The notes beneath the pieces were generated by a model. That model was not told where the DNA came from and made no database searches. It saw nothing but the letters and a program-made list of their open reading frames with translations. This document shows, in pieces, positions 33,734 through 42,094 of a stretch of 62,710 nucleotides of DNA. The position numbers were made by a program, and so were the translations under genes. The stretch is from Chelatococcus sp. (lineage in GTDB: Bacteria > Pseudomonadota > Alphaproteobacteria > Rhizobiales > Beijerinckiaceae), in NCBI GenBank assembly GCA_003248805.1, contig QFQY01000023.1, positions 1 to 62,710 on the forward strand. The letters are read 5' to 3'. Position 1 is the first letter of the stretch; the number at the start of each line of letters is the position of its first letter.

Positions 33734-35149
33734 ATGGTCGCGTTCGACGAAATGACCGGCTTGGGAGCCGAATTGCGGCCGGCCTATGCCTCTCTCGACC
33801 GCTGGCTCAAGGAGGCGCCGCCGGAGATGCTGGCGCTCCGGCGCAGCCAGGCGGAGCTGTTCTTCCGGCGCATCGGCATCACCTTCGCCGTCTATGGCGA
33901 CGAGGAATCGACCGAGCGGCTGATCCCCTTCGACATCATCCCGCGCGTGCTCACCAAGCCGGAATGGACCAAGCTCGAAAAGGGGCTGCGCCAGCGCGTC
34001 ACCGCGCTCAACATGTTCCTCGCCGACGTCTACGGGCCGAAGGAATGCCTGAAGGCCGGAATCATTCCGCCCGACCTGATCTATCGCAACGCCTGCTACC
34101 AGCTCGAGATGGTGGATTTCCAGGTGCCGCACGGCATCTACTGCCACATCGCCGGCATCGACGTGGTGCGTGTCGACGCCGACACCTTCTACGTGCTGGA
34201 AGACAACGCCCGCACGCCCTCCGGCGTCTCCTACATGATGGAGAACCGCGAGGTGATGCTGCGGCTCTTCCCCGAGCTCTTCGCCATGCACCGCGTCGCG
34301 CCGGTCGACAACTATCCCGACGAGCTGCTGGCGACGCTGCGCTCGGTCGCGCCGCGCAGCGCCCCGTCCGATCCGACGATCTGCCTGCTGACGCCCGGCC
34401 AGTTCAACTCCGCCTTCTACGAACACTCCTTCCTGGCCGACAAGCTGGGCGTGGAGCTGGTCGAGGGCTCGGACCTGCTGGTCAAGGACGACGTCGTCTA
34501 TATGCGCACGACGCAGGGGCCGAAGCGCGTCGACGTCATCTATCGCCGCATCGACGACGACTTCATCGACCCGCTCGTCTTCCGCAGCGACTCGGTCCTC
34601 GGCGTGCCGGGACTGATCGGCGCCTACAAGGCCGGCAACGTCACGCTGGCCAATGCGGTCGGCACCGGCGTCGCCGACGACAAGGCCGTCTACAGCTACA
34701 TGCCGGAGATCGTGAAGTTCTACACCGGCGAAGAGCCGATCCTGAAGAACGTGCCGACCTGGCGCTGCCGCGAGCCGGAGGCGAATGCCTACGTCCTCGA
34801 CAATCTCGAGAAGCTCGTGGTCAAGGAGGTCAACGGCTCCGGCGGTTACGGGATGCTCGTCGGCCCCCATGCCAACAAGGCGCAGATCGAGACCTTCCGC
34901 CGCAAGCTCAAGGCCCAGCCGGAGGGCTTCATCGCCCAGCCGACGCTCGCCCTCTCGACCTGCCCGACCTTCGTCGCATCGGGCGTCGCGCCGCGCCATG
35001 TCGACCTGCGCCCCTATGTGCTCTCGGGCGCCAACGGCATCTCCTGCGTGCCCGGCGGCCTGACCCGCGTCGCGCTGAAGGAGGGCTCGCTCGTGGTCAA
35101 TTCCAGCCAGGGCGGCGGGACCAAGGATACCTGGGTGCTCGATGCATGA
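33734..35149 (+). CDS. Circularly permuted type 2 ATP-grasp protein
   Basis: About 471 residues. Family features: NMFLADVYGPKECLKAGIIP, VLEDNARTPSGVSYMMENRE, VVKEVNGSGGYGMLVGPHA and a C-terminal VVNSSQGGGTKDTWVLDA. These proteins (DUF404/DUF407) are thought to make a peptide-like bond and regularly neighbour alpha-E and transglutaminase genes, as here. Start chosen at ATG 33734 with GGGGAAAG upstream; an earlier ATG at 33695 is possible. Its end overlaps a possible early start of the next gene. Confidence 0.92.
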   Translation: MVAFDEMTGLGAELRPAYASLDRWLKEAPPEMLALRRSQAELFFRRIGITFAVYGDEESTERLIPFDIIPRVLTKPEWTKLEKGLRQRVTALNMFLADVYGPKECLKAGIIPPDLIYRNACYQLEMVDFQVPHGIYCHIAGIDVVRVDADTFYVLEDNARTPSGVSYMMENREVMLRLFPELFAMHRVAPVDNYPDELLATLRSVAPRSAPSDPTICLLTPGQFNSAFYEHSFLADKLGVELVEGSDLLVKDDVVYMRTTQGPKRVDVIYRRIDDDFIDPLVFRSDSVLGVPGLIGAYKAGNVTLANAVGTGVADDKAVYSYMPEIVKFYTGEEPILKNVPTWRCREPEANAYVLDNLEKLVVKEVNGSGGYGMLVGPHANKAQIETFRRKLKAQPEGFIAQPTLALSTCPTFVASGVAPRHVDLRPYVLSGANGISCVPGGLTRVALKEGSLVVNSSQGGGTKDTWVLDA

Positions 35150-35219
35150 CGCCGACGGCGCAGGCGCCATTCACACTCCCGATGCTTCACGCCTCGTCGC
35201 GAAAAGGCCCGACCTCATC

Positions 35220-36161
35220 ATGCTCTCGCGGACCGCAGACAGCCTCTACTGGGTTTCCCGCTATGTCGAACGGGCGGAATACCTCGCCCGGATCCTCGAT
35301 GCCACGACGCGCCTGACCAACCTGCCGCATGCCTATGGCGGGGCCGGCACCGAGTGGCAGAGCGCGGTCTCGACCGCCGGCTGCGAGCACACCTTCGCCC
35401 AGGCCTATGGCGAGGCCAACGAGCGCAATGTCTGCGACTTCCTGACCTTCAACCCCGACAATCCGTCGTCGATCCGCAACTGCCTGGCGCTCGCGCGGTC
35501 GAATGCGAGGGCGGTCCGCACGGCCCTGACCTCCGAGATGTGGGACGCGCTCAACGGCGCCTGGCTCGAACTGCAGCGCTTCGAGAAGAAGCGCATGGAC
35601 CGCGAGGAGTTCGCGCGCTTCCTCGACTGGGTGAAGAACGTATCGCTCGCCTATGACGGCTCGGCCTACCGCACCATGCTGCGCGACGACGGCTACTGGT
35701 TCTCGCGGCTCGGCGTCTATCTCGAGCGCGCCGACAACACCGCCCGCATCCTGGACGTGAAGTACCATGTGCTGCTGCCGGCCAACGAGCAGGTCGGCGG
35801 CTCGCTCGACTATTTCCAGTGGACGACGGTGCTGCGCGAGGTCTCGGCGCTGACCGCCTATCACTGGGTCTACCGGCAGGCGGTGAAGCCGATCCTGATC
35901 GCGGACCTGCTGATCCTCAACCGGCGCATGCCGCGCTCCCTGGCGAGCTGCTACGAGAACATCTCGCGCTTTCTCGACCAGCTGGGCGACGCCTATGGCC
36001 GGCAGGGCCCGGCCCAGCGGCAGGCGCGCAAGACCCTGGCGAACCTCAACAACACGCGCATCGACGGGATCTTCGAGCACGGCCTGCATCAGTTCATCGA
36101 AGACTTCATCCTGGAGAACAACCGGCTCGGCTCGACGATTTCCGAACAGTATCTGCAATGA
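35220..36161 (+). CDS. Alpha-E domain protein
   Basis: About 313 residues, almost all helical, beginning MLSRTADSLYWVSRYVERAE, the typical alpha-E (DUF403) start. Other typical parts: YLERADNTARILDVKYHVLL and YRQAVKPILIADLLILNRRM. It works with the ATP-grasp protein in an undefined peptide-forming pathway. ATG 35142, overlapping the previous stop, would add 26 non-conserved residues, so 35220 is preferred. Confidence 0.92.
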   Translation: MLSRTADSLYWVSRYVERAEYLARILDATTRLTNLPHAYGGAGTEWQSAVSTAGCEHTFAQAYGEANERNVCDFLTFNPDNPSSIRNCLALARSNARAVRTALTSEMWDALNGAWLELQRFEKKRMDREEFARFLDWVKNVSLAYDGSAYRTMLRDDGYWFSRLGVYLERADNTARILDVKYHVLLPANEQVGGSLDYFQWTTVLREVSALTAYHWVYRQAVKPILIADLLILNRRMPRSLASCYENISRFLDQLGDAYGRQGPAQRQARKTLANLNNTRIDGIFEHGLHQFIEDFILENNRLGSTISEQYLQ

Positions 36162-36237
36162 GCCGCTCGATTCGCACCGCGCGGACGAGTAAGACGAGGC
36201 TAGGGAAACAGGCTGCACAGCCGAAGCTGCGAGCATC

Positions 36238-37065
36238 ATGCGGATCAGGATTTCTCACTCGATCAGCTACGCTTATGCGGAGCCGGCCCGGCAGATCACG
36301 CAGATCCTGCGCCTGACGCCGCGCGACCATGACGGCCAGCACGTCATGTCCTGGCGCATCGAGCCCAATCTCGACGGGCGCCTGCGCTCGGGGCAGGACG
36401 CGCATGGCAACATCGTGCACAGCTTCTATGCCGACGGCCCGATTTCGGACCTGACGATCAGGATCGACGGCGTCGTCGAGACCGTCGATCTCGCGGGTGT
36501 CGTTCGCGGCGGCATCGAGCGCGTTCCGCCGGAGGTCTACCGTCGCGACACCCATCTGACGCAAGCGGACGAGGCGCTGCGCGGCTTCGCGCAGGAGGCG
36601 ACGCGCCATGCCGACACGCCGCTCTCGCGCATGCACGCGCTGATGGACGCCCTTCATGCCGAGATCGGCTGCGTGGAGGTGAGCGGGCGCACCGGCATCG
36701 GCGCCGCCGCCGCCTTCGCCGCGCGGGAAGGCATCGCGCAGGATCTCGCCCATGTCTTCATGGCCTGCGCCCGCGAGCTCGACATGCCCGCCCGCTATGT
36801 CTCGGGCTACGTCGCCCGATCGGAGACGCTGCGCCATGCCAATGGCGCCCATGCCTGGGCCGAAGTCCATCTCGACGACTATGGCTGGATCGGCTTCGAC
36901 TGCGCCAACGGCCTTTGCCCGATCGACACCCATGTGCGCGTGGCGGTGGGGCTCGACTATGCCGACGCGGCGCCGGTCAGGGGTGCACGCCAGGGCGGCG
37001 AAGGCGAGAACCTCGCGGTGCTCGTCAGCGCGAGCGCGGCCGGCGGCCAGGCCGCGAACCAGTAG
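36238..37065 (+). CDS. Transglutaminase-like protein with the nucleophilic Cys replaced by Ala
   Basis: A 275-residue member of the bacterial transglutaminase-like family, with an N-terminal beta domain (MRIRISHSISYAYAEPARQI) and a papain-like core. The usual nucleophile motif GVCQDFAH reads GIAQDLAH: Ala167 replaces Cys. The His (HAWAEVH, His205) and Asp (GFDCANG, Asp221) are kept, and Cys222 sits right after the Asp where Pro is usual. A normal protease or transglutaminase reaction seems impossible unless another Cys serves. It lies in the usual gene order before the Anbu gene. Confidence 0.9.
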   Translation: MRIRISHSISYAYAEPARQITQILRLTPRDHDGQHVMSWRIEPNLDGRLRSGQDAHGNIVHSFYADGPISDLTIRIDGVVETVDLAGVVRGGIERVPPEVYRRDTHLTQADEALRGFAQEATRHADTPLSRMHALMDALHAEIGCVEVSGRTGIGAAAAFAAREGIAQDLAHVFMACARELDMPARYVSGYVARSETLRHANGAHAWAEVHLDDYGWIGFDCANGLCPIDTHVRVAVGLDYADAAPVRGARQGGEGENLAVLVSASAAGGQAANQ

Positions 37066-37113
37066 ACGGCGCCGGCGCTTGCCGGCCGTCGCCATGACGC
37101 AGGGATCAGTTTC

Positions 37114-37869
37114 GTGACCTATTGCACCGGGATTCTCGTCCAGGACGGGCTGGTGATGATCGCCGACACGCGCACCAATGCGGGGCTCGACGACATCTCC
37201 ACCTTCCGCAAGCTGCATGTCTTCTCCTGGCCCGGAGACCGCACGTTCGGCCTGATGACGGCCGGCAACCTCTCGATCAGCCAGTCGGTCGTGAGCCTTC
37301 TCCACGAGGGCCTGCCCAACCCCGAAACCGAGACCATCGACACGCTCCACAACGCGACCTCGATGTTTCGCGCGGCCCAGCTCGTCGGCCGCGCGATCCG
37401 TCACGTCAGGTCCACGGACGGGCAGGCGCTGCGGGAGGCCGACGTGAAATTCGAGGTCTCGATGCTCTTCGGCGGGCAGATCAAAGGCCAGCCGATGCGG
37501 TTCTTCATGATCTACAGTGCCGGCAACTTCATCGAGTGCGGGCCGGACGCGCCGTTCCTTCAGATCGGCGAGCACAAATACGGCAAGCCCATCCTCGACC
37601 GCGCGGTCACCTTCGGCACCCATCTCTACGACGCGCTGAAGATCGGCCTGATCTCGATGGATTCGACGATGCGCTCGAACCTGGGCGTCGGGCTGCCGAT
37701 CGACATCCTCGTGCTGCGCCGCGACGCAGACCAGCCGGAACTCAACCGCAGGATCGAAGCCGGCGAGCCCTATTTCCACGATCTGCGCGAGCGCTGGTCG
37801 GCCGCGCTGCGGGCCGCCCATATGGCGATCCCGAGGCCGCCCTACGCGCCGCCGACGGGCCGCGACTGA
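37114..37869 (+). CDS. Anbu, proteasome-like peptidase
   Basis: A 251-residue Ntn-hydrolase of the Anbu (ancestral beta subunit) group. It begins MTYCTGILVQDGLVMIADTR; Thr2 would be the N-terminal nucleophile after Met removal. Other family marks are RTNAGLDDISTFRKLH and FGTHLYDALKIGLISMDSTM. Anbu assembles into open rings; the activity is still unclear. Start GTG 37114. It closes the ATP-grasp/alpha-E/transglutaminase-like group, the usual Anbu neighbourhood. Confidence 0.93.
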   Translation: MTYCTGILVQDGLVMIADTRTNAGLDDISTFRKLHVFSWPGDRTFGLMTAGNLSISQSVVSLLHEGLPNPETETIDTLHNATSMFRAAQLVGRAIRHVRSTDGQALREADVKFEVSMLFGGQIKGQPMRFFMIYSAGNFIECGPDAPFLQIGEHKYGKPILDRAVTFGTHLYDALKIGLISMDSTMRSNLGVGLPIDILVLRRDADQPELNRRIEAGEPYFHDLRERWSAALRAAHMAIPRPPYAPPTGRD

Positions 37870-37952
37870 ACTAAAATCGGCCGGGACGGCAACGGGATAT
37901 CAAGAATTGGCGCCCATGTTGAGGTCTTCTAGGACCCGACCCGGGATAGCCG

Positions 37953-40166
37953 ATGCGCCTGCCCATCGCCGGAAACACACCGCGGACGGCATCGTCCGCG
38001 AAGATGCTGGCGGGCACGGTGGTCGCGTTGGGCAGCGCTTTCCTGCTCGTGCTGATCGCGGCCACCGCCATCGTGATGGCCATCGTCAGCGACGCCAATC
38101 GGCTCGAGGCCCTGCGCCAGCGGGAGCGCATCGACGCCGCGTTCGACAGCCTGATCGAGCTTCGCGGATTGCAGATCGACGGCATGGCGGCTGCGGCCGA
38201 TCTCGAAGCGGTGCTGCGCGGCTCGACGCCGGCACCGACCCGTCGCTCGGCTTTCGAGCGCCTGAGCAGCCGCTTCGCCGAGTTCGACGGCGCCTATGTC
38301 GTGACCAGCAGCGGCATCGTGCTGGCCGGCTCGGAGGCGGGTTTTCCGGCCGGTCAGGCGGGCTATGACGGCCTGAAGCACTTCAGCTCGGCCCTGCCGG
38401 GCGGTCCGGAGCAGGACACAGGGGATGGCGGGCCCGACCGGAGCAGTTCCTGGTCGGCGATCATCCACGACGGAATGGACACGGTCCTGCTGATCGCGCT
38501 GAACCTCTCCAGCCGCGTGCAGCAGGATGCGGCTCCGGGGACCGAGCCCCTGTCGATGGTCGGCTACAGGCGCGTCTCGGAGGGCATGCTGGCCGATCTC
38601 ACGCAGCGCTACCGCGTCGCCGACATCCGGCTGGTGGCGCACCCGCCGGCCGACAGCATTTCCCAGCGACCGATCACCCGTCCCGACGGGGCCGTCGCCG
38701 CCTGGCTGACCTGGACGCCCGAGCGCCCCGGCGACACCATGCTCAAGCGCTTCATCTGGGCCCTCGTCGGCATCGCCCTGCTCTTCGTCGCGCTGCTGGC
38801 CTTCGTGATCCAGCGCCTTCGCAACGCGGCCCGGGAAGTCGCCCTCCGCGAACACCAGATTCGCCGTCTCGCCGGGCAGGACGAGCTCTCCCTCCTGCCC
38901 AACCGCCGGACATTCGACCTGCGCCTCGACCAGGAGCTCGCCCAGTTCAGCCGGGGCGGCGCGCCGCTGGCGGTGATGCTGCTCGATCTCGATCGCTTCA
39001 AGGCGGTCAACGACACCTACGGCCACACCGCCGGCGACGAACTGATCCGTCAGGTCGCGGCGCGGCTCTCGGCCATCGTCCGGACGGGCGACACGGTCGC
39101 GCGGCTGGGCGGCGACGAATTCGGCATCATCCAGACGCAGCTGCCCCAGCCCTCGGCCTGCGCCGTGCTGTGCGAGCGCATCCTCGCCTGCCTGACGACG
39201 CCCTTCCGGATCATGGGCGTCGAGATGACGATCGGCTGCTCGATCGGCATCGCGCTCGCCCCGCAGGACGGGACCGACCGCGAGACGATCCTGAAGCTCG
39301 CCGACACGGCGCTCTATCAATCGAAGAACAGCGGCCGGAACCGCTACTCCTTCTTCGAGGCGCAGATGAACCGTTCGCTGCAGATGAAGCGCCTGGTCGA
39401 GGACGACCTGCGCAGGGCCATCGAGCGAAACGAACTCGTCATCCACTACCAGCCGCAGGTCTCGATCGACGGCGCGACGATCGTCGGTGTCGAGGCCCTG
39501 GTGCGCTGGCCCCACCCGGTTCACGGCCTCGTTCCGCCGTCCGAGTTCATCGGGATCGCCGAGGAGCGCGGTCTCATCGTGCCGCTGAGCGAATGGGTCC
39601 TGCGCCAGGCCTGCCTCGAGGCGAAGCGCTGGAAGGACATCAGGCTCTCCGTCAACGTGTCGCCGATCCAGTTCCGCCACAAGGACTTCGTCGCCGACGT
39701 CCTGCGCATCATCGGGGAAACGGGCTTCGATCCCGCCCGCCTCGAGCTCGAACTCACGGAAGGCGTCGTCGTCGAGGACGCCGACGCCGCCGAGGCCGCA
39801 ATGATGGACCTGCGCGCCCATGGCGTGGGCCTCGCCCTGGACGATTTCGGAACCGGCTATTCGAGCCTGATCTATCTGCGGCGCTTCGCCTTCGACAAGA
39901 TCAAGATCGACCGCTCCTTCCTCGAATACATGGAGACCACCGGCGAGTCGGCGATCCTGGTCCATTCCATCGCCCATCTCGGCCGCGCGCTCGGCCTGCG
40001 GGTCTGCGCCGAGGGCGTCGAGACCATGGAGCAGCGCCGCTTCCTCCAGGCCATCGGCTGCCACGAGCTTCAGGGCTTTCTCTTCTCGCGGGCGCTCCCG
40101 GCGCACGAGATCGATCGCCTGCTCGCGCTGGACGAGCCCTTCGCCGAGGTCATGGCCGCCGCCTGA
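37953..40166 (+). CDS. Membrane-bound GGDEF-EAL protein (cyclic di-GMP turnover)
   Basis: A 737-residue signalling protein. Two transmembrane helices (about 18-45 and 267-289) enclose a periplasmic sensor of about 220 residues, not assigned to a named family. The diguanylate cyclase domain has an intact GGDEF at 386-390, and the phosphodiesterase domain has EAL at 514-516 and LDDFGTGYSSLIYL further on. Both activities look possible; which dominates cannot be told. It stands alone after the Anbu gene, though cell-surface genes (exoD-like, bcsS) follow. Confidence 0.93.
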   Translation: MRLPIAGNTPRTASSAKMLAGTVVALGSAFLLVLIAATAIVMAIVSDANRLEALRQRERIDAAFDSLIELRGLQIDGMAAAADLEAVLRGSTPAPTRRSAFERLSSRFAEFDGAYVVTSSGIVLAGSEAGFPAGQAGYDGLKHFSSALPGGPEQDTGDGGPDRSSSWSAIIHDGMDTVLLIALNLSSRVQQDAAPGTEPLSMVGYRRVSEGMLADLTQRYRVADIRLVAHPPADSISQRPITRPDGAVAAWLTWTPERPGDTMLKRFIWALVGIALLFVALLAFVIQRLRNAAREVALREHQIRRLAGQDELSLLPNRRTFDLRLDQELAQFSRGGAPLAVMLLDLDRFKAVNDTYGHTAGDELIRQVAARLSAIVRTGDTVARLGGDEFGIIQTQLPQPSACAVLCERILACLTTPFRIMGVEMTIGCSIGIALAPQDGTDRETILKLADTALYQSKNSGRNRYSFFEAQMNRSLQMKRLVEDDLRRAIERNELVIHYQPQVSIDGATIVGVEALVRWPHPVHGLVPPSEFIGIAEERGLIVPLSEWVLRQACLEAKRWKDIRLSVNVSPIQFRHKDFVADVLRIIGETGFDPARLELELTEGVVVEDADAAEAAMMDLRAHGVGLALDDFGTGYSSLIYLRRFAFDKIKIDRSFLEYMETTGESAILVHSIAHLGRALGLRVCAEGVETMEQRRFLQAIGCHELQGFLFSRALPAHEIDRLLALDEPFAEVMAAA

Positions 40167-40175
40167 TGCGGGCGC

Positions 40176-40775
40176 TCAGGCGAACAGCTCCAGGATTCCG
40201 GCGACGATCGCATAGGCGAAGCCGGCGCTGAGCACGAGCCCGGCCGCCCCGAAGACGGCGCCGGCGATGATCAGCAGCCCGTCCCTCTCCACCAGCCCGA
40301 GACCGACGAGGCAGACGGCGAGCCCCAGCGGAATCTGCCCGATGAAGGGCGCCGCGACGATGAGCCCGAGAGCGAGAACCAGGATCAGCAGGCCGAGGAC
40401 GGGAATGGCGTAACGGCCGCCGAGCCCCGTCAGGCGCGGCCGCGAGATCCGCTCGAGCCGCAGCAGGACCGGCATGGCCCGGGCCACGGCGCGCTCGAGA
40501 TCGGCTTTGGCGATGCTGCGGGACAGGAGCGACTGCGGCAGCCAGGGCATGGCCCGGCCCGCCAGCATCTGAACCGCGACGACGCCGAGCACGATGCCGC
40601 AGACGAGCGGGATCGGCGGTGGCATGGGCAGGCAGTTCGGCAGCCCGAGCAGGACCACGAGCAGCGCATAGGCCCTGTCCTTGAGGGCCGCCACGATGGA
40701 GCCCACGGCGATGCGCTCCCCCGGCAGCGCGGCGAGCGCGGTCAACAATCCCGAGGTGCGGAGCGTGGAGGACAA
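40176..40775 (-). CDS. ExoD-family exopolysaccharide synthesis protein
   Basis: A 199-residue inner-membrane protein, mostly hydrophobic, of the ExoD family. Marks: GSIVAALKDRAYALLVVLLG and GLPNCLPMPPPIPLVCGIVL. In Sinorhizobium, exoD mutants have altered exopolysaccharide and are alkali-sensitive; the biochemical role is unknown. It converges with the GGDEF-EAL gene, 9 bases apart. Confidence 0.9.
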   Translation of the reverse strand: MSSTLRTSGLLTALAALPGERIAVGSIVAALKDRAYALLVVLLGLPNCLPMPPPIPLVCGIVLGVVAVQMLAGRAMPWLPQSLLSRSIAKADLERAVARAMPVLLRLERISRPRLTGLGGRYAIPVLGLLILVLALGLIVAAPFIGQIPLGLAVCLVGLGLVERDGLLIIAGAVFGAAGLVLSAGFAYAIVAGILELFA

Positions 40776-40854
40776 ACGGAGTGGCCGTGTCGAAGCGGAG
40801 CGAGCCGCCTAGCACGGCCGGCCGGCCTGCAACAACCGCCCCCGACGCAGCCTT

Positions 40855-41124
40855 TCAATGCAGCGTCAGCACACCGTTGACCGACAGGATCTCCGCCGGC
40901 CGGATCAGGCGCGAATGCGCCACCCGGACGGAATGCAGAGGCCCGTCGAGCTCGCGGGTCCAGAAGTCCAGGAAATCGCGCAGCATGGGGAAGCGCGGGG
41001 CGAGATCGTATTGCTGCCAGATATAGGTCTGCAGGACGCTGAGATGATCCGGCATGCGATAGAGTATCGTCGCCGTCGTCAGTCCGTATCCTTCCAGTTG
41101 TCGAATGAAGTCGCTCGAAGCCAT
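40855..41124 (-). CDS. usg: Usg family protein
   Basis: An 89-residue protein with the Usg sequence pattern: IRQLEGYGLTTATILYRMPD, then LQTYIWQQYDLAPRFPMLRD. Usg is found in alphaproteobacteria, originally beside trp genes; its function is unknown. Start ATG 41124 has AAGGAGGAGG upstream, a very strong ribosome site. Confidence 0.92.
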   Translation of the reverse strand: MASSDFIRQLEGYGLTTATILYRMPDHLSVLQTYIWQQYDLAPRFPMLRDFLDFWTRELDGPLHSVRVAHSRLIRPAEILSVNGVLTLH

Positions 41125-41320
41125 TGCCTCCTCCTTCCTCCGCTCGCGATGAAAGACCTGCCCGCCCGTAGTCCCGCCGTGCTCCTCTAGGTTACGAAGC
41201 GAACCTTTCGTCAGGCTGCGCCCGTGTAGTTAACAAAAGCTTGCCAACCCTCCGGCAAGCTGGTGCAATTGCTGCGACGCGGCGACGTGTTTGCGCTGCG
41301 CGCCCTTTGGGGGGCTGTGA

Positions 41321-42061
41321 GTGGCGTATGCGTGGGTCAGGGCCGCGACGGCGCTGGCGGCCGTCCTCGGCGCGCCCGATTCCGCGTGCTTGCGCGCGGA
41401 GGAGAGCGAGGAGGAACGCTCCCCCATCTCCACCGTGATCTTCGGCTCCCTCGAAGCCGGCCCGACCAAGACGTTCGGCGCCGTCGGCTTCAAGCGCGCG
41501 ATCGGGGGCGGCCTCGCGACCAGCGGCTTCAGGCTGATGACCAAGGCGGGAGGCTCGCAGGAGGAGGCCCGCCGCAGCCGCCCCCGCGGCCTCGCCACCA
41601 AGAACGACGCGCAGGCCCTGCTCGGCTACGAATGGCGGATCGGCGACACCTTCGCCGCGCTCTATGCGGGCTCCGACGTCGAGATCGAACGGCGCGATCT
41701 TCCGACCTCCACCACGTTCTCGGCGCGCTATGGCGCGCGGCTCCACGCCGACCTCTGGACGACCCCGACGGAGGAGACGATGCTGCATGCCAGCGGCTAT
41801 CTGTCCTCCGTGAACACACGGGCCTGGGCGCGGCTGGCCGGCGGCTGGCTTCTCCCGCAGGGGCTTCTGCAGCAGCGGCTCTATCTCGGGCCGGAGATCG
41901 AGGCCTATCGCGAGCGGGACTATCGCAAGCTCCGGCTCGGCCTGCATCTGACCGGCCTGCGCCTGCTCGGCCTCGAATGGCGCGTATCGGCCGGCCTGCA
42001 GCGGGCGAGCGACCGGCCCGGCGAGGCCTATGCCACGCTGGGCCTGCACTGGCTGCGATAG
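41321..42061 (+). CDS. bcsS: BcsS-like cellulose biosynthesis protein (beta-barrel)
   Basis: A 246-residue exported protein. Alternating beta strands end in Trp, Tyr or Leu (LLGYEWRIGDTFAALYAGSD, GARLHADLWTTPTEETMLHA, AYATLGLHWLR), as in an outer-membrane barrel of the BcsS family (PF17036). BcsS proteins occur with cellulose synthase genes in alphaproteobacteria; none of those is here. Start GTG 41321 follows GGGGGG. Confidence 0.82.
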   Translation: MAYAWVRAATALAAVLGAPDSACLRAEESEEERSPISTVIFGSLEAGPTKTFGAVGFKRAIGGGLATSGFRLMTKAGGSQEEARRSRPRGLATKNDAQALLGYEWRIGDTFAALYAGSDVEIERRDLPTSTTFSARYGARLHADLWTTPTEETMLHASGYLSSVNTRAWARLAGGWLLPQGLLQQRLYLGPEIEAYRERDYRKLRLGLHLTGLRLLGLEWRVSAGLQRASDRPGEAYATLGLHWLR

Positions 42062-42094
42062 GGCTCGGGCCGGAGCCGCGCTCTCCCCCGATAG

